Positions 48,771-60,189 of a stretch of DNA of 64,000 bases are shown here, piece after piece. The stretch spans positions 476,620 through 540,619 of the forward strand of contig NADL03000045.1 of NCBI GenBank assembly GCA_002205965.3, given 5' to 3'. This stretch comes from Kappaphycus alvarezii (taxonomy: Eukaryota; Rhodophyta; Florideophyceae; Gigartinales; Solieriaceae). How positions within the stretch are numbered: position 1 is the stretch's first letter; each line of letters begins with the position of its first letter. The notes beneath the pieces were generated by a model. It saw only the letters and a program-made list of their open reading frames with translations. It was not told the DNA's origin and made no database searches. The translations under genes were made by a program, and so were the position numbers.

Positions 48771-49490
48771 TGATGTGCGCAAATTCGCACACGAAAAAAT
48801 TTAGATGAGGACCATAATTGTATACAGTATTGGAACTGGGAAGATATTTTTACAGTTTTTGAATTTGCAAGATATTTTTAATTTGGGTGAGTGTGGCAAA
48901 TTCATCGGTTGATTTTTTTATTTTAGGACACGCTGTCATAGTGGATGTCAGTACAGTTCTAGGTTGTGGGTGATACTACGAGTGACTCTGAAAGGTCTAT
49001 ATAATGGCCACATCAATTCCCACCCCTGGCCGATGGGTGGCTGGCATGGGTATGGCACCTAGATATTTACCTTGAGGAAATATCTTCTAATGGTCTCTCT
49101 GGTTCACACGATTCCCGTGAATGCGTTTTATGGTATTTAGTATGTTTGATTGAGACTTTAGGATTAGCCGAAAGTCTATATAAGCTGAGTAAAGTGCTTC
49201 CTCCTTGAGAGGTCAAGCAAGTTGGCAGACAACTTCAGGTCAAGCTCCGAGTAGTAGGAAGTTGAGAGTCAACTTCAGACCCTAGAAAACTTTTTCCTAA
49301 GCTGGTCGCAGAGCATCAGTGGTAGACCCTGCCCCTTTTATACTTGCTTGTAGCCCTCTCAACTCTCTCCCATATACACTCCTTTTTATTTGTTCAACTA
49401 TACCACGGTAGCACTTTTGTCGCTCGCAACACCTCCGTCTTGGGGTAGTTGGTTCTAAGTATCTCTTCTCCCGACGATTTACCCCTATCA
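48771..49490 (+). repeat. 5' LTR of the young element
   Basis: 720 bases, TGATGTGCGC...CCCCTATCA. The tip forms a small palindrome (TGTGCG-CAAATT-CGCACA, 48,774-48,791). Two similar TATA-type boxes, AAAGGTCTATATAA (48,991-49,004) and AAAGTCTATATAA (49,171-49,183), lie about 180 bases apart; either could set the transcription start. Confidence 0.9.
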
Positions 49491-49492
49491 TT

Positions 49493-49510
49493 TGGTACTC
49501 TTGTGGAGGG
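49493..49510 (+). other. Candidate primer-binding site
   Basis: TGGTACTCTTGTGGAGG begins two bases after the 5' LTR. TGG would pair with a tRNA 3' CCA. I cannot name the tRNA, as no tRNA gene is present for comparison. The old element has a similar TTTGGTACCCCTGTGG at this place. Confidence 0.5.
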
Positions 49511-49579
49511 GGTTGCACCCGAGGTATTCGAGTTGAGCAGTCTTAGGGAACCATTCGAGGGGATTTCTTTTCTGTAATC

Positions 49580-50750
49580 ATGGATCTCAACGCTGCTCGT
49601 ATAACGTTCACAGGGGGCAAGAATGAAGACGTTGAGGAGTTTCTCTATACATATGTCAACGTTGTGATGCGTGAGAAGAGCGATGAAGAGAAGGCCGAAA
49701 GTATCTTCGCCTATCTTCATGGTGACGCAAAGCACAAATATAAGGCCAAGTTTATCAACGGGTGGTCTCTTAACGGGAATGGGCGTAACTTCGGTGAGGT
49801 ATGTGAGTGGCTTGTGAAAGAATATGCTAAGGAGGTAGAACCAGATGAGATGATTCGTACCGCCATAGAGGCCCGGCTCAACTTCGACGATTTGTTAAGC
49901 TCATTGGTATACTTGTGTGATCTCTATGAAAAGGCTGGGTTCAACGCCCAAGCCAAGTACGGAATGCTGCGTAAGGCGGCGATGGGGGATAAGCGGCTCT
50001 CCGATTTCCTCCTCATCAAGGGCCCTCACACTTTTAATGAACTGAAGGGTACCATAGTAGAATTTGTCAAAAATTCGGAGACGTTTCAGTCACTGAGTGA
50101 GGTACCGAGGGAAACCCGCACATCGTGTCTATCGTACATCCTGAAAAGAATTATCAAAGGCCAGCGACTAGCGCAGCAGCATTGGAATCAGTCAGGAGCG
50201 ATGTCAAAAACTTGGAAGAAAGGTTGGAAACCCGATTCGATAATCGACTTGACATGATAACCTCGCAGTTGGAAAGCCTTACTCTTACCATTAAGAAGAA
50301 CCAGTCTGGGGCCCCCAAGGCCGCAGAAGTCTGTTCCTACTGTCACAAGCCTGGACACTTTGCAAATAGGTGTCCTGATAATCCACATAGAAACACTCGT
50401 TGTGGAAAGTGCGGTCGATATGGGCATCATGAAAGTAACTGCTGGTCTAAAGACAACAGAAAAGCAAATTTATCGGACGCAAGGAGCGAGTCAGGACCAG
50501 AGATGAAAATCTTACAAAACAGAAAGGATCACAAGTTGACGGATGCCGGTAACGTATCCATCGCTGAAGAAATCAGTCAAGTCAATGTGACAAAAAGGGA
50601 TGGGGAAGGGAACATTTTATCGAAAAAACCTAGGCTAGATTATGGAATGCTGGACATATCCCAGCACCTGTACCTCCTCGAACCAAGAGGTCTGATCAAG
50701 TTGTTCCAGGAGTGGAGTCACTCCGGCCAAGAAGACGAAAAAGAGTAAGA
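49580..50750 (+). CDS. gag: Gag region (capsid and zinc knuckles) of the young element
   Basis: Starts MDLNAARITF. A helical capsid-like part (about 49,600-50,080) is followed by a coiled-coil stretch (SDVKNLEERLETRF, about 50,200-50,250). Two CX2CX4HX4C zinc knuckles follow, CSYCHKPGHFANRC (about 50,335) and CGKCGRYGHHESNC (about 50,407), as is usual for Ty3/gypsy nucleocapsid. In the family Gag binds and packages the element RNA. The Gag and Pol parts lie in different frames here; family members often use frameshifting or processing at this step. Confidence 0.75.
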
Positions 50751-50929
50751 AATTTAAGAATATCCCAAAGGACGTACTAGAATATGTGAAGAAGTACAAT
50801 TTGGTGGCTGAGCTTGCATCAGCCCCAACTGGGATAACGTTTGGTCAACTTTTGAGGGGCGACGCAGAGGACGCGAGGAAAAGAACTCAAAAAAATTATC
50901 AGGTCTAATAAGTCCGCTAAGGGTAAGAA

Positions 50930-53900
50930 ACTGTTTCTTCAATCGGCCTCGACAGCACCAAGACGTCTTAAACTAGTACCAGTCAAAGTATTGGGAATGC
51001 AAACCCAAGCTCTTTTCGATTCGGGCGCTGTTCCAAACCTTATTTCAGAAACTTTGGTGACAGATCTAGGTCTTGAAATTATTCCAACTACTCGAAGAAT
51101 AACTGTGGCGGATGGAACCGTATCAAAATGCATGGGCACTGTTGACAAGGTTTCCGTGTTCTTTGGGGACTCTAAAGTTGATTTAGACTTTCTTGTCATG
51201 CCTGATCTCCCTTTCGATGCAATCATTGGCTGCCCTACCATGGAAAGACTAGGGACCTGCATTGACTTGGGCAACCAAATCGTTTCAGTTAATGTTGACG
51301 GCAGAACCGTGAAGATGCCCCTGGATTTCGACAAAAGCACACATCCGGTAGATTTGAAAGAAACGGACAGTGAAGATTTCACTTCTAGCTATGACAGCGA
51401 AGATTCGAACCAACTAACACTTTCGGAAGTGGAGAAGGGTACGCTCGGGGGATACTGAACATGGCATGGGATGATTATGATTCTGGGTTTGAAACAGATG
51501 AAGACTGGAATTCTAGGGTAGGTGTGACACCTGAATGTGTTTCTTTTTGCGATAATATCGAATCAAAGGACGGAATTCGGAGCATGAAAGAAGATTACAA
51601 TTGCAAGGAAAACAGGAATATATCGGATTCCATATCTGAAGATGTGAGCACGCCGGAAAGGTCCTTCAAAATATTGAGGTTGAGAATCAAGAAGAAAAGG
51701 GCGCCAAATGGCAGAAATCCAAGGAAAAGTGCAGCACCTTCCCGCCGCCGCCTCACTGAAAATATCCGACATGTTAACATCTTCCGAAGTAATTGCATGG
51801 AGTGTATCAGATTTAAGACAAGCAAGTGTACCGGTCACTCACTCATTTGAACTTACCGATACTCAACCAATTTACCACAGGCCTAGACGTCAACCGCCAA
51901 AATATGACCAATTTATCTCAGAGAATGTTACAAGTATGCTGGAAAATGATATCATTCGGCCAGTTTCATCCCCATGGTCATTTCCAGTTGTGGTCGCACC
52001 AAAGAAGGATGGAAAGCTGCGTTTTTGCGTCGATTACCGACAACTGAACCAGAGAATGATACCCGATCGATTTCCGATTCCGAATATGGAGGAAATCCTC
52101 GAGGACTTGAAGGACGGGAGATACTTCACCTCAATTGATCTTTACACTGGTTATTGGCAGATTCCATTGGATGAAAAATGCAAGGAAAAAACAACTTTTA
52201 CCAGCAAAGCCGGTACATTCAGGTTCGAAGTGATGCCTTTTGGTCTCATGAATGCCCCAGCTACATTCCAAAGAATGATGAACGAGGTTTTGAAAGGACT
52301 TCCATTTGCAAGAGTTTATATCGATGATGTGTGATATTCTCAAAAACCTTGGATCAGCACATATCGCATGTCAAGACTGTGGTGGAGAGTAGATGCGTAC
52401 AGCCTGAAAATTAGTTAAGCAAATGCTTCTTTGCGAAAACGTCTATCCAATTACTCGGTCATATCGTCGATCAAGAGGGAATTAAAGTGGATCCAGAGAA
52501 AACGAAAAAAATCAAGTTGGCACCAAGGCCCGCTTCAAAGACGGAGGTTCGAAGCTTCTTAGGACTGGCCTCATATTACAGAAGATTTATCAAAGATTTC
52601 GCCAAAACTGCAGCACGGTTACATGCCAGCACAACAAAGAACGGAAAATTTTTATGGAACAAGGAAATGCAAACCGCATTTGAAGAGCTTAAAGATAAGC
52701 TATGTGTCCCCCCAGTGCTCATGTATCCAGATTTCAAGAGACCATTTGTTGTGGAGACAGATGCCTCAGAACGGTCTTTGGGTGCCGTTTTGTCCCAAAA
52801 AGATGAAAACGGAAGACTACACCCGGTTCAATTCGCAAGTCGCACTCTGAATGATGCGGAAAGAGATACTCAGTCTGCGAAAAAGAAGCGCTAGCTGTGT
52901 CTTCGCACTGAAAAAGTTTCGTGTTACCTTTTATCACTCGAGAAATTTGTCTTGATAACTGATCACCAGGCACTTAAGACAGCATTCCAAAAGAAAGATG
53001 TACATCACCGCTTGGCCCGATGGCTCGACATTTTCGCAGAATATCGGTTTGAAATTGTGTATAGGCCCGGACGCAATAATCAGCCTGCCGATTACCTATC
53101 CCGCTTGAGGGATCCACTGATTCCAAATGAAAAAGCTTCCGAGAACATCGTCGGAGTTGCCGAGGTGCAAGTGCCGAACAATAACGAGTACGAAGCTAAT
53201 ATTCACGGACTAATTAAATTCCTGGATGGACTAGAAATGAGAAAGGTTGATTGAACACAGAAATTGGGTACGCAGGAATCAAAAGGCTTTTACATTGTGG
53301 AATGGGAAACTCTTCCGACACACTAAAGCCGGTCCTCGACTAGTGGCCCCTTTGAAAGAAAGAATGAAGATCTTGAGGACTTTTCATGATGAGTTAGGGC
53401 ATTGGGATCTCGAAACAACCAAGAAATTCGTTACTGAGAGATTCTGGTGGCCCAGTATCCATAAGGACGTCTATAACTTCGTGAAAAGCTGCGACAACTG
53501 TCAAAAATTCACGCCAATACGAAAGTATAAGACAACTCTAGGCTTTCCAGTTTCTGGACTCTTTGAAGCCTTTTCAATTGACTTTGCCGGCCCATTCAAG
53601 GAAACCTCTTCCGGAAACAAATATCTCCTTATAGGGGTGGAACATCTTACTGGATGGCCAATAGCAGTTGCAGTTGAGGAGGCCAATGCTGAAGTGGTCC
53701 TGAGATTCATCGAAAAAGAAATAATTGAACCGTTTGGTCTTCCAAAAAGGATCATCTCGGATAACGCCTTTGTTTTACTGCAACTTCACTGCTTCGTTTC
53801 TTGGAAGAAAAAGGTATTCAGCTAAAGACAGTTCTCGCATATGCTCCTATGTCAAACGGGAAAGCGGAGAGGATGGTTGGAACCATCAAACGATCAATAT

Positions 53901-54030
53901 CGAAAACTATGTCGAGAATGAAATCCAGTGGGAAGATGCCTTACCAAAAGTGTTATACGGCTATCGCGAAGAAGAGGAAGAAGTGGACGGTCACCGTTTG
54001 AGCTAATGTACGGAAGAGCTCCTAGAATGT
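50930..54030 (+). CDS. pol: Pol region: protease, RT, RNase H, integrase of the young element
   Basis: Domain order is Ty3/gypsy. The protease has LFDSG and later IIGCPTMERLG (about 51,010-51,250). Reverse transcriptase has RFCVDYRQLN, SIDLYTGYWQI, MPFGLMNAPATFQR and YIDD (about 51,860-52,330). RNase H has VETDASERSLGAVL, then TDHQALK (about 52,750-52,975). Integrase has the HHCC finger (H-H...CDNC, about 53,385-53,505) and catalytic blocks FSIDFAGPF, IISDNA and NGKAER (about 53,570-53,870). No chromodomain was seen. The region is interrupted in a few places and is treated here as a recent fossil. Confidence 0.85.
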
Positions 54031-54219
54031 TACAGAGAGATATGGAAACAAATGTTATCGATGAAGAGAGTAGAGAGTCGAACTATTGGCCACCGAAAGC
54101 TGGAGATCACACCGCGCGCTAACACAGACAAGAAATAAGATGAAGAGCCTCCAGTCCAAACTTTCTCAGTCGGCTCTAAAGTACTTGTAGCACACGGAAA
54201 AGCAATGCAACAGGCTGTG

Positions 54220-55488
54220 AAGTGGCCGGCTTCCAAACAAAGTACTCGAACCCTTGCATCGTCACGGAGGAAAGACACCCGCATTATAAGCTCTGTTCAA
54301 GCTCAGGGAAGAGATCAAGGAGGGCAATCCATGCACGTCGTCTGGTCCCTTACCATCAGAGGCCTGAAGAATTCCTTCTCACACAGGACTATGCGCAACC
54401 ACGAGGCATACTCATCTTTAACTATAGAATGATTCCTATGGGAGGAAAAAGGGCCTGGGAATGGATCATCTCGATTACGCGTGACTACTACGAACTCCAC
54501 GTAATCATCCATTTCTACATTAATATATGCCTATGTTTTCGTACGTTGAACGGACCATTGCTACCTCAAGAAGATTTCCGACTATTGATCAGAGTTCTAT
54601 TCTCATTCCAAAACGGAAGGTTCACGGAAGCAGGTCCAGAGTTTGTGGAAGTCATATATCATTACTCTATAGGAGGTATGGAATGGTAGCTATCGGAGAC
54701 TTGTCGCAAACATATCTGAACATTATCCGTCCAGTTTACGTATTTCTCAAGAACAACCAAGATGTGCGACTGAGAGGTTACAGCTTGCCCCCTGATATGG
54801 AATATCGACTGGTCCCATATCCTCTATGGGAACCTTACGTTGCTCCGCTCAGAAATACAACCTCAGCCGAAGACCAGGATCCTCCCGAGGCCGTGATGAT
54901 GATACGAGCTGGACCATCAAGTGATCGGGGCGGATCATCGAAGAGGGCAAGGCGTCGGGAGCAGCGAGGAAGATCGCCAAGAAGATCGCCTCAAACACCG
55001 CCTAGTCTCCCAGGGGGAAACTATGCATCCTTAATTATTGGACGCTACCAATTAGACGTTGGCTTCGCGAAATGACAGAGGACCCTCGAGAAGCAGAAGT
55101 AATTTCCTTTTTTGCCATTAGTATTTGCATGTGCTTCCAGACCATTCACGGGGCGCACCTTACTCGTGAGGACTCAGTCCTTATGTTGCGAGTTTTTTTC
55201 TCCTTCAGATACCCGTTTCTGGACCCGTTGCCAGAAAAGTTTGCATACTACGTTTACTACCTCACATTTGGAAGGTTTGGAGAAGTGAAACGGGAGGAGC
55301 TCATTAGAGAACACTATGAAACCATACGCCGAATCTACGAAACTCTTGACCAAGGAGATGAGCCGGTCATCGCACGGTACACACTCTCTCATCATATTGG
55401 AAATGAGCTACTACCATATCCTTATAGTGAACCCTATACTCTCCCTGATGAATGGATAGAACTCCCACAAGAACAACAAGAGCAGTGA
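54220..55488 (+). CDS. Accessory region with a duplicated domain, between integrase and 3' LTR
   Basis: This sits in the position where some Ty3/gypsy relatives carry an env-like gene, but I see no signal peptide, furin site or clear membrane anchor. Two halves resemble each other: INICLCFRTLNG...EDFRLLIRVLFSF (about 54,520-54,610) versus ISICMCFQTIHG...EDSVLMLRVFFSF (about 55,118-55,208). Later LVPYPLWEPY (about 54,810-54,838) matches LLPYPYSEPY (about 55,409-55,438). Between them is an Arg/Ser-rich basic linker (RARRREQRGRSPRRS), nuclear-localisation-like. The second half ends at 55,488, just before the 3' LTR. The region is kept in all three copies in the window, so it belongs to the family. 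Function is unknown. Confidence 0.6.
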
Positions 55489-55507
55489 CGAGCCGGGACG
55501 TTCGTCT

Positions 55508-55521
55508 TGAGCGGGAGGGCG
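55508..55521 (+). other. Purine-rich tract before the 3' LTR
   Basis: GAGCGGGAGGGCG directly precedes the LTR start and is the probable priming site for plus-strand synthesis. The old element has GAGTGGGAGGACG and the right-hand element the same tract in reverse. Confidence 0.55.
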
Positions 55522-56241
55522 TGATGTGCGCAAATTCGCACACGAAAAAATTTAGATGAGGACCATAATTGTATACAGTATTGGAACTGGGAAGATATTT
55601 TTACAGTTTTTGAATTTGCAAGATATTTTTAATTTGGGTGAGTGTGGCAAATTCATCGGTTGATTTTTTATTTTAGGACACGCTGTCATAGTGGATGTCA
55701 GTACAGTTCTAGGTTGTGGGTGATACTACGAGTGACTCTGAAAGGTCTATATAATGGCCACATCAATTCCCACCCCTGGCCGATGGGTGGCTGGCATGGG
55801 TATGGCACCTAGATATTTACCTTGAGGAAATATCTTCTAATGGTCTCTCTGGTTCACACGATTCCCGTGAATGCGTTTTATGGTATTTAGTATGTTTGAT
55901 TGAGACTTTAGGATTAGCCGAAAGGTCTATATAAGCTGAGTAAAGTGCTTCCTCCTTGAGAGGTCAAGCAAGTTGGCAGACAACTTCAGGTCAAGCTCCG
56001 AGTAGTAGGAAGTTGAGAGTCAACTTCAGACCCTAGAAAACTTTTTCCTAAGCTGGTCGCAGAGCATCAGTGGTAGACCCTGCCCCTTTTATACTTGCTT
56101 GTAGCCCTCTCAACTCTCTCCCATATACACTCCTTTTTATTTGTTCAACTATACCACGGTAGCACTTTTGTCGCTCGCAACACCTCCGTCTTGGGGTAGT
56201 TGGTTCTAAGTATCTCTTCTCCCGACGATTTACCCCTATCA
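55522..56241 (+). repeat. 3' LTR of the young element
   Basis: 720 bases, the same as the 5' LTR apart from about two one-base length differences in base runs. It is followed by the second GTGGT. Confidence 0.9.
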
Positions 56242-56755
56242 GTGGTCATGCCAGCGGTGAGGATGAAATCGGCTGGGGGAGAGGCCTCGCGGCTCGGTAT
56301 TTATATTGGGCTGAGAGCGGCGATGGCATTGTTTTGGGGTACTCATCCTGTGGTGCAGAGTTTCAATTATTGTCAGCGGGGCGCAAAGGTGATGTTCAGG
56401 GCTTGAGGAGAGCAATTGGAATTAGGATGAATGCAGCAGTCTGTCAATTGCGCGCTTGGAAGTCAGCCATTTGTACGGTATGCTGGCGTTGCATTCATAT
56501 TTTCATGCCAGTTGGTGTTGCTGCAAATTGTTCCGCGACAGCGTATTCCTACACTGTAATATGCGTTGGTGGTTATTTGTGCAGGTCAGCCTCTCGCGTT
56601 CTTGAAATAGACATAGTTTCTGCAACCGAAGGAATGTTGTGTCCGCTCGACAATCCTTTGCCACTAGATGTGCTACACGAGAAAACATCACCGTGCTTGG
56701 TGGGTCCTATTGTTGCATCCTTTGTTGGCTGAGCATGTCTTGCGTGCACGCCACC

Positions 56756-59700
56756 GGCATGACTAGCCACGGCAGCTGACGAGCGTACACCATGTTCAGA
56801 ACACGATGTAACAACGGCACTCTGGCCTAGGCACTTCTTCGTGCGTAGATATGCCCCTCCCTCTCTGGAAACAGCCGTCAGTGCCTCTAAGCAGCAGCGC
56901 ACAAGAACATTTCCCCTTTGGTCGGCAGCAGGTCTATCATTCTCTGTCTCGAGAAGCGGCTGAACGCATCACGCGCACCTACTGAGACGAGCGTGTGGTC
57001 CTCATCTTCGCCTTTGCCGTCAATCAGTCTCCGGACTTCGTGCACATGGGGAAAGGTTTGGGTGTTTTACTCTTGGAAGATATATCCGATCTATCGTGCA
57101 CGTTGGAATCTAGTCCGCAGCGCACTTCGTCGGCCACCTGCACCTGGGCCAGGTATTCCCTTGTGTCTCCCAGTCCGTTCCTCCCCATTGCTGTGTCGGC
57201 ACACGTTTTTGGTGTGCCGACACAGCAATGGGTCGATTGTGGTTGTCTGGAAAACTTTAGGATAGATCGCGTACATCTTCCAACAGTAAAAACATCCAAA
57301 ACTTCCCCCTCCCAGGGAGGAAATGTTTGGGTGTTTTACTCTTTGAAGTCCAGTGCCTGCGGTAGGAGTGCCTTTGTCAGCAGTCGCCGTATGACCTTCC
57401 CAATTGCAATGGGGCGGATTTTCTCTGGCAGGGGCTGGATGGGTAGCAGCGTCGCAGAGGAGGTACGAGGGATTGTCTCATCTGGGAGGTGTCCATGGGC
57501 TAGCCTCGTCACAACAGCCGTTAGCACCGAGATGCACGTCACCCCAGGTTCACGGCTCACCCTTGTGCTAGCCGGCGGCTGCAGAAGCCACGGAAACATT
57601 CTGCCGGGGCCCGGTGCGGAGTTTGGGTTCAGTACTGCTCTATCCAAGGCTCGAAAACCGATCTCCTTTCGACTTTCCACCCGAAGGTCAGGCCCATCAT
57701 CCTGCAACAAACATATGCCGCGTTACCGGTTGCTTTGAACGCGGCATGCCTGCGGACAGGAATTATAGCCAGTTTTCAGTAGCTAGTTTATAGCACCTTC
57801 ACTCATCGTTTTTCAGTCGATCCGTCAACATCGCTGTACCGCATAGCTTCCTAGGGCTTTACCCTACTTTGCCATCGCAGTAAACCAACCCCACGTTTCC
57901 CCACTTTCCACTCGGCTACCAGCTACGTTAGTTGGCGAAAATGCTCAGCTATCTCAACTGTAGATCCTGCGACATGGTTTGAATGCAAGTTCACGGGACT
58001 CCCAACCTCCGCACCACTCGCAGTAACCCAACCTCACTTAGCCCCACGTTCCACTAGTGTTCCCTTTTTTCGCTCAAGCTCGTCTTCCCCTTTGGTCTTC
58101 TCCAGCCGAACATAAACGTGGATAAAACTCGAAGCAATACTCAGCCCGATAGGCTGTCAGATAGATCGAACATATCTTCCAACAGTCAAGACACCCAAAA
58201 CTTTCCCCATACTCAGCCTGCTAAGATCTCGCCGCTAGAAAATAGTTTGCGCCCTCGGACGGTTGCTACCATCGGGACCTCCCTCAGGACGCCTTCAAGG
58301 ACCCCCTGCTCTCTACTTTCGGCTTCTTTGGAGGGCGTCGCTCCTCCCCTATTACTGTGGCGGTATGACCTTTTGAGTCGATTGTGGTTGTCTGCAGTCT
58401 GGAGTAATTTGGGATAGAGTCGAATATGCAGTACCCTTCAAGAATAAAACACCCCAACTTTCCTCTTTTCTGCCTGTACCGTCAAGCACTGGACATGAAC
58501 CTGTAGTGTCTCTTGGTATGGGATGTGAAGTGGCACTCACGCCGCGCACTGGCACCATGAGCATGAGGCGATGCAGGCATCCTGTGCGGTCTCCCTGATA
58601 CAGTGTGCATCTCTCCCTGAGGAGAAAACGTTTGGGTGTTTTACTGTTGGAAGATATTTCCGACCTATCCCATGGTTTTCCAGACATCTCTCCCTGATGC
58701 AGTGTTCATCTCTCCCTGATACAGTGTGCATCTCTCCCTGGTACAGTGTGCATCTCTCCCTGGTACACAAGTGGATCGAAACTGGGCCGGAAAGCGGAGG
58801 TTATTGGTGTGCCGAGGTTTGCATTGTGCTGAGGTTTGCATGAGAAGTTGTGAGGTTTCGCAGGAGATCGAGTGCGGCACAAACGGCGACATGGGTGAGT
58901 AGACAATGTTTGTTTATCATTGCGAGCATTGCGGAGGGGAGCTGTCCCGTTCTAATCTATACTAATCTACAATAAGTTACATCCCTGAAGGAGACTGGTA
59001 CCGTCTACTACCGCCTCCTTCACAGGGGGGACCCTGGCGGGACCCAGTGATCTACGGTCTCACAGAATATACACCCCCTGCAACCACCTAGACCGTAGAA
59101 CACTAAGTCCTGCCGCTACAACCGCTCCGCAACTGCTCTGTCTCACTCAAAAAAAAAATTGCCCGTGCCGCATCTGTACAGTCGGCGCCCGCTTCCACCA
59201 CTTGACCAGCCCCTTCGACAGTGCATTTAAACTTTTCGAAACCCCCATCTGCACTGTCGAGCCGCCCTCCCTGCACCCTCCCCCCCACCGCCCGTCAACT
59301 CCCGCCCCACCGCTTCCATGAACCACACGCCCCGTCCACCACAGTCCCCCGCCCCAATCCCAGACCACCAACCACCCTCCCCATCCCAGCCCCATCCTAG
59401 CCCCTGACCACACACCCTCGCCAACCCGTCTTCCCCAACGCCCTACCTCTCCCACCATTGTCCCTGCCTCCCCGCTAAAACTCAACTCCCGGGTCCGCCC
59501 CTCAACCCTCCCTACCTCCTTGCCGCGCTTCATCCGCCACCCAGCTGGGGGATGGGGATCTGCGAAGGCGACAGAGGTCTGGGGGCCGTGGAGACGGCCC
59601 GAGGGTCGGTGCGGGGATTCGTGCTGGGATGGGGGTCACAGTATGCGATTAGGGAAGAACGGGACGCGGACAGGGTGTGGTCATGCCAGTGGTGAGGATG

Positions 59701-60189
59701 AAATCGGCTGGGGGAGAGGCCTCGCGGCTCGGTATTTATATTGGGCTGAGAGCGGCGATGGCATTGTTTTGGGTACTCATCCTGTGGTGCAGAGTTTCAA
59801 TTATTGTCAGCGGGGCGCAAAGGTGATGTTCAGGGCTTGAGGAGAGCAATTGGAATTAGGATGAATGCAGCAGTCTGTCAATTGCGCGCTTGGAAGTCAG
59901 CCATTTGTACGGTATGCTGGCGTTGCATTCATATTTTCATGCCAGTTGGTGTTGCTGCAAATTGTTCCGCGACAGCGTATTCCTACACTGTAATATGCGT
60001 TGGTGGTTATTTGTGCAGGTCAGCCTCTCGCGTTCTTGAAATAGACATAGTTTCTGCAACCGAAGGAATGTTGTGTCCGCTCGACAATCCTTTGCCACTA
60101 GATGTGCTACACGAGAAAACATCACCGTGCTTGGTGGGTCCTATTGTTGCATCCTTTGTTGGCTGAGCATGTCTTGCGTGCACGCCACC
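56756..60189 (+). repeat. Tandem unit 5
   Basis: Same order of parts; hairpin at 57,184-57,232; pseudogene-related segment at about 58,840-59,815. Confidence 0.85.

Larger units (their letters stand above)
48771..56241 (+). mobile_element. Young Ty3/gypsy LTR retrotransposon, structurally complete
   Basis: The element is 7,471 bases long, with two 720-base LTRs (TG...CA), a 5-bp target duplication, and gag, protease, reverse transcriptase, RNase H and integrase in Ty3/gypsy order. An accessory region follows before the 3' LTR. The LTRs match throughout except for about two one-base length differences in base runs, so insertion is very recent. The ends are whole; the coding part shows a handful of interruptions (about six to eight), some of which may be sequencing error given the homopolymer noise in the array. 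Copies of the same family lie at 27.8-35.5 kb (old) and from 62.4 kb (reversed). Confidence 0.9.
45838..56755 (+). repeat. Tandem unit 4, split by a young Ty3/gypsy element
   Basis: Unit sequence runs 45,838-48,770, is interrupted by the element, and resumes at 56,242 (target duplication) to 56,755. The two pieces together make about 3,442 bases, a normal unit. Hairpin at 46,269-46,317. Confidence 0.85.

Noticed and set aside
54220-55488. Accessory region as an envelope gene
   Set aside because: Position fits, but no signal peptide, cleavage site or membrane anchor was seen, and it is internally duplicated with a basic linker.
56995-57738. Plus-strand open frame of 247 codons in a tandem unit
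   Set aside because: It is antisense to the LINE RT relic and is broken in other units; the meaningful motifs are on the minus strand.
58118-58417. Plus-strand open frame repeated in each unit (99 codons)
   Set aside because: Conservation is explained by unit homogenisation; it covers inverted modules and has no domain.
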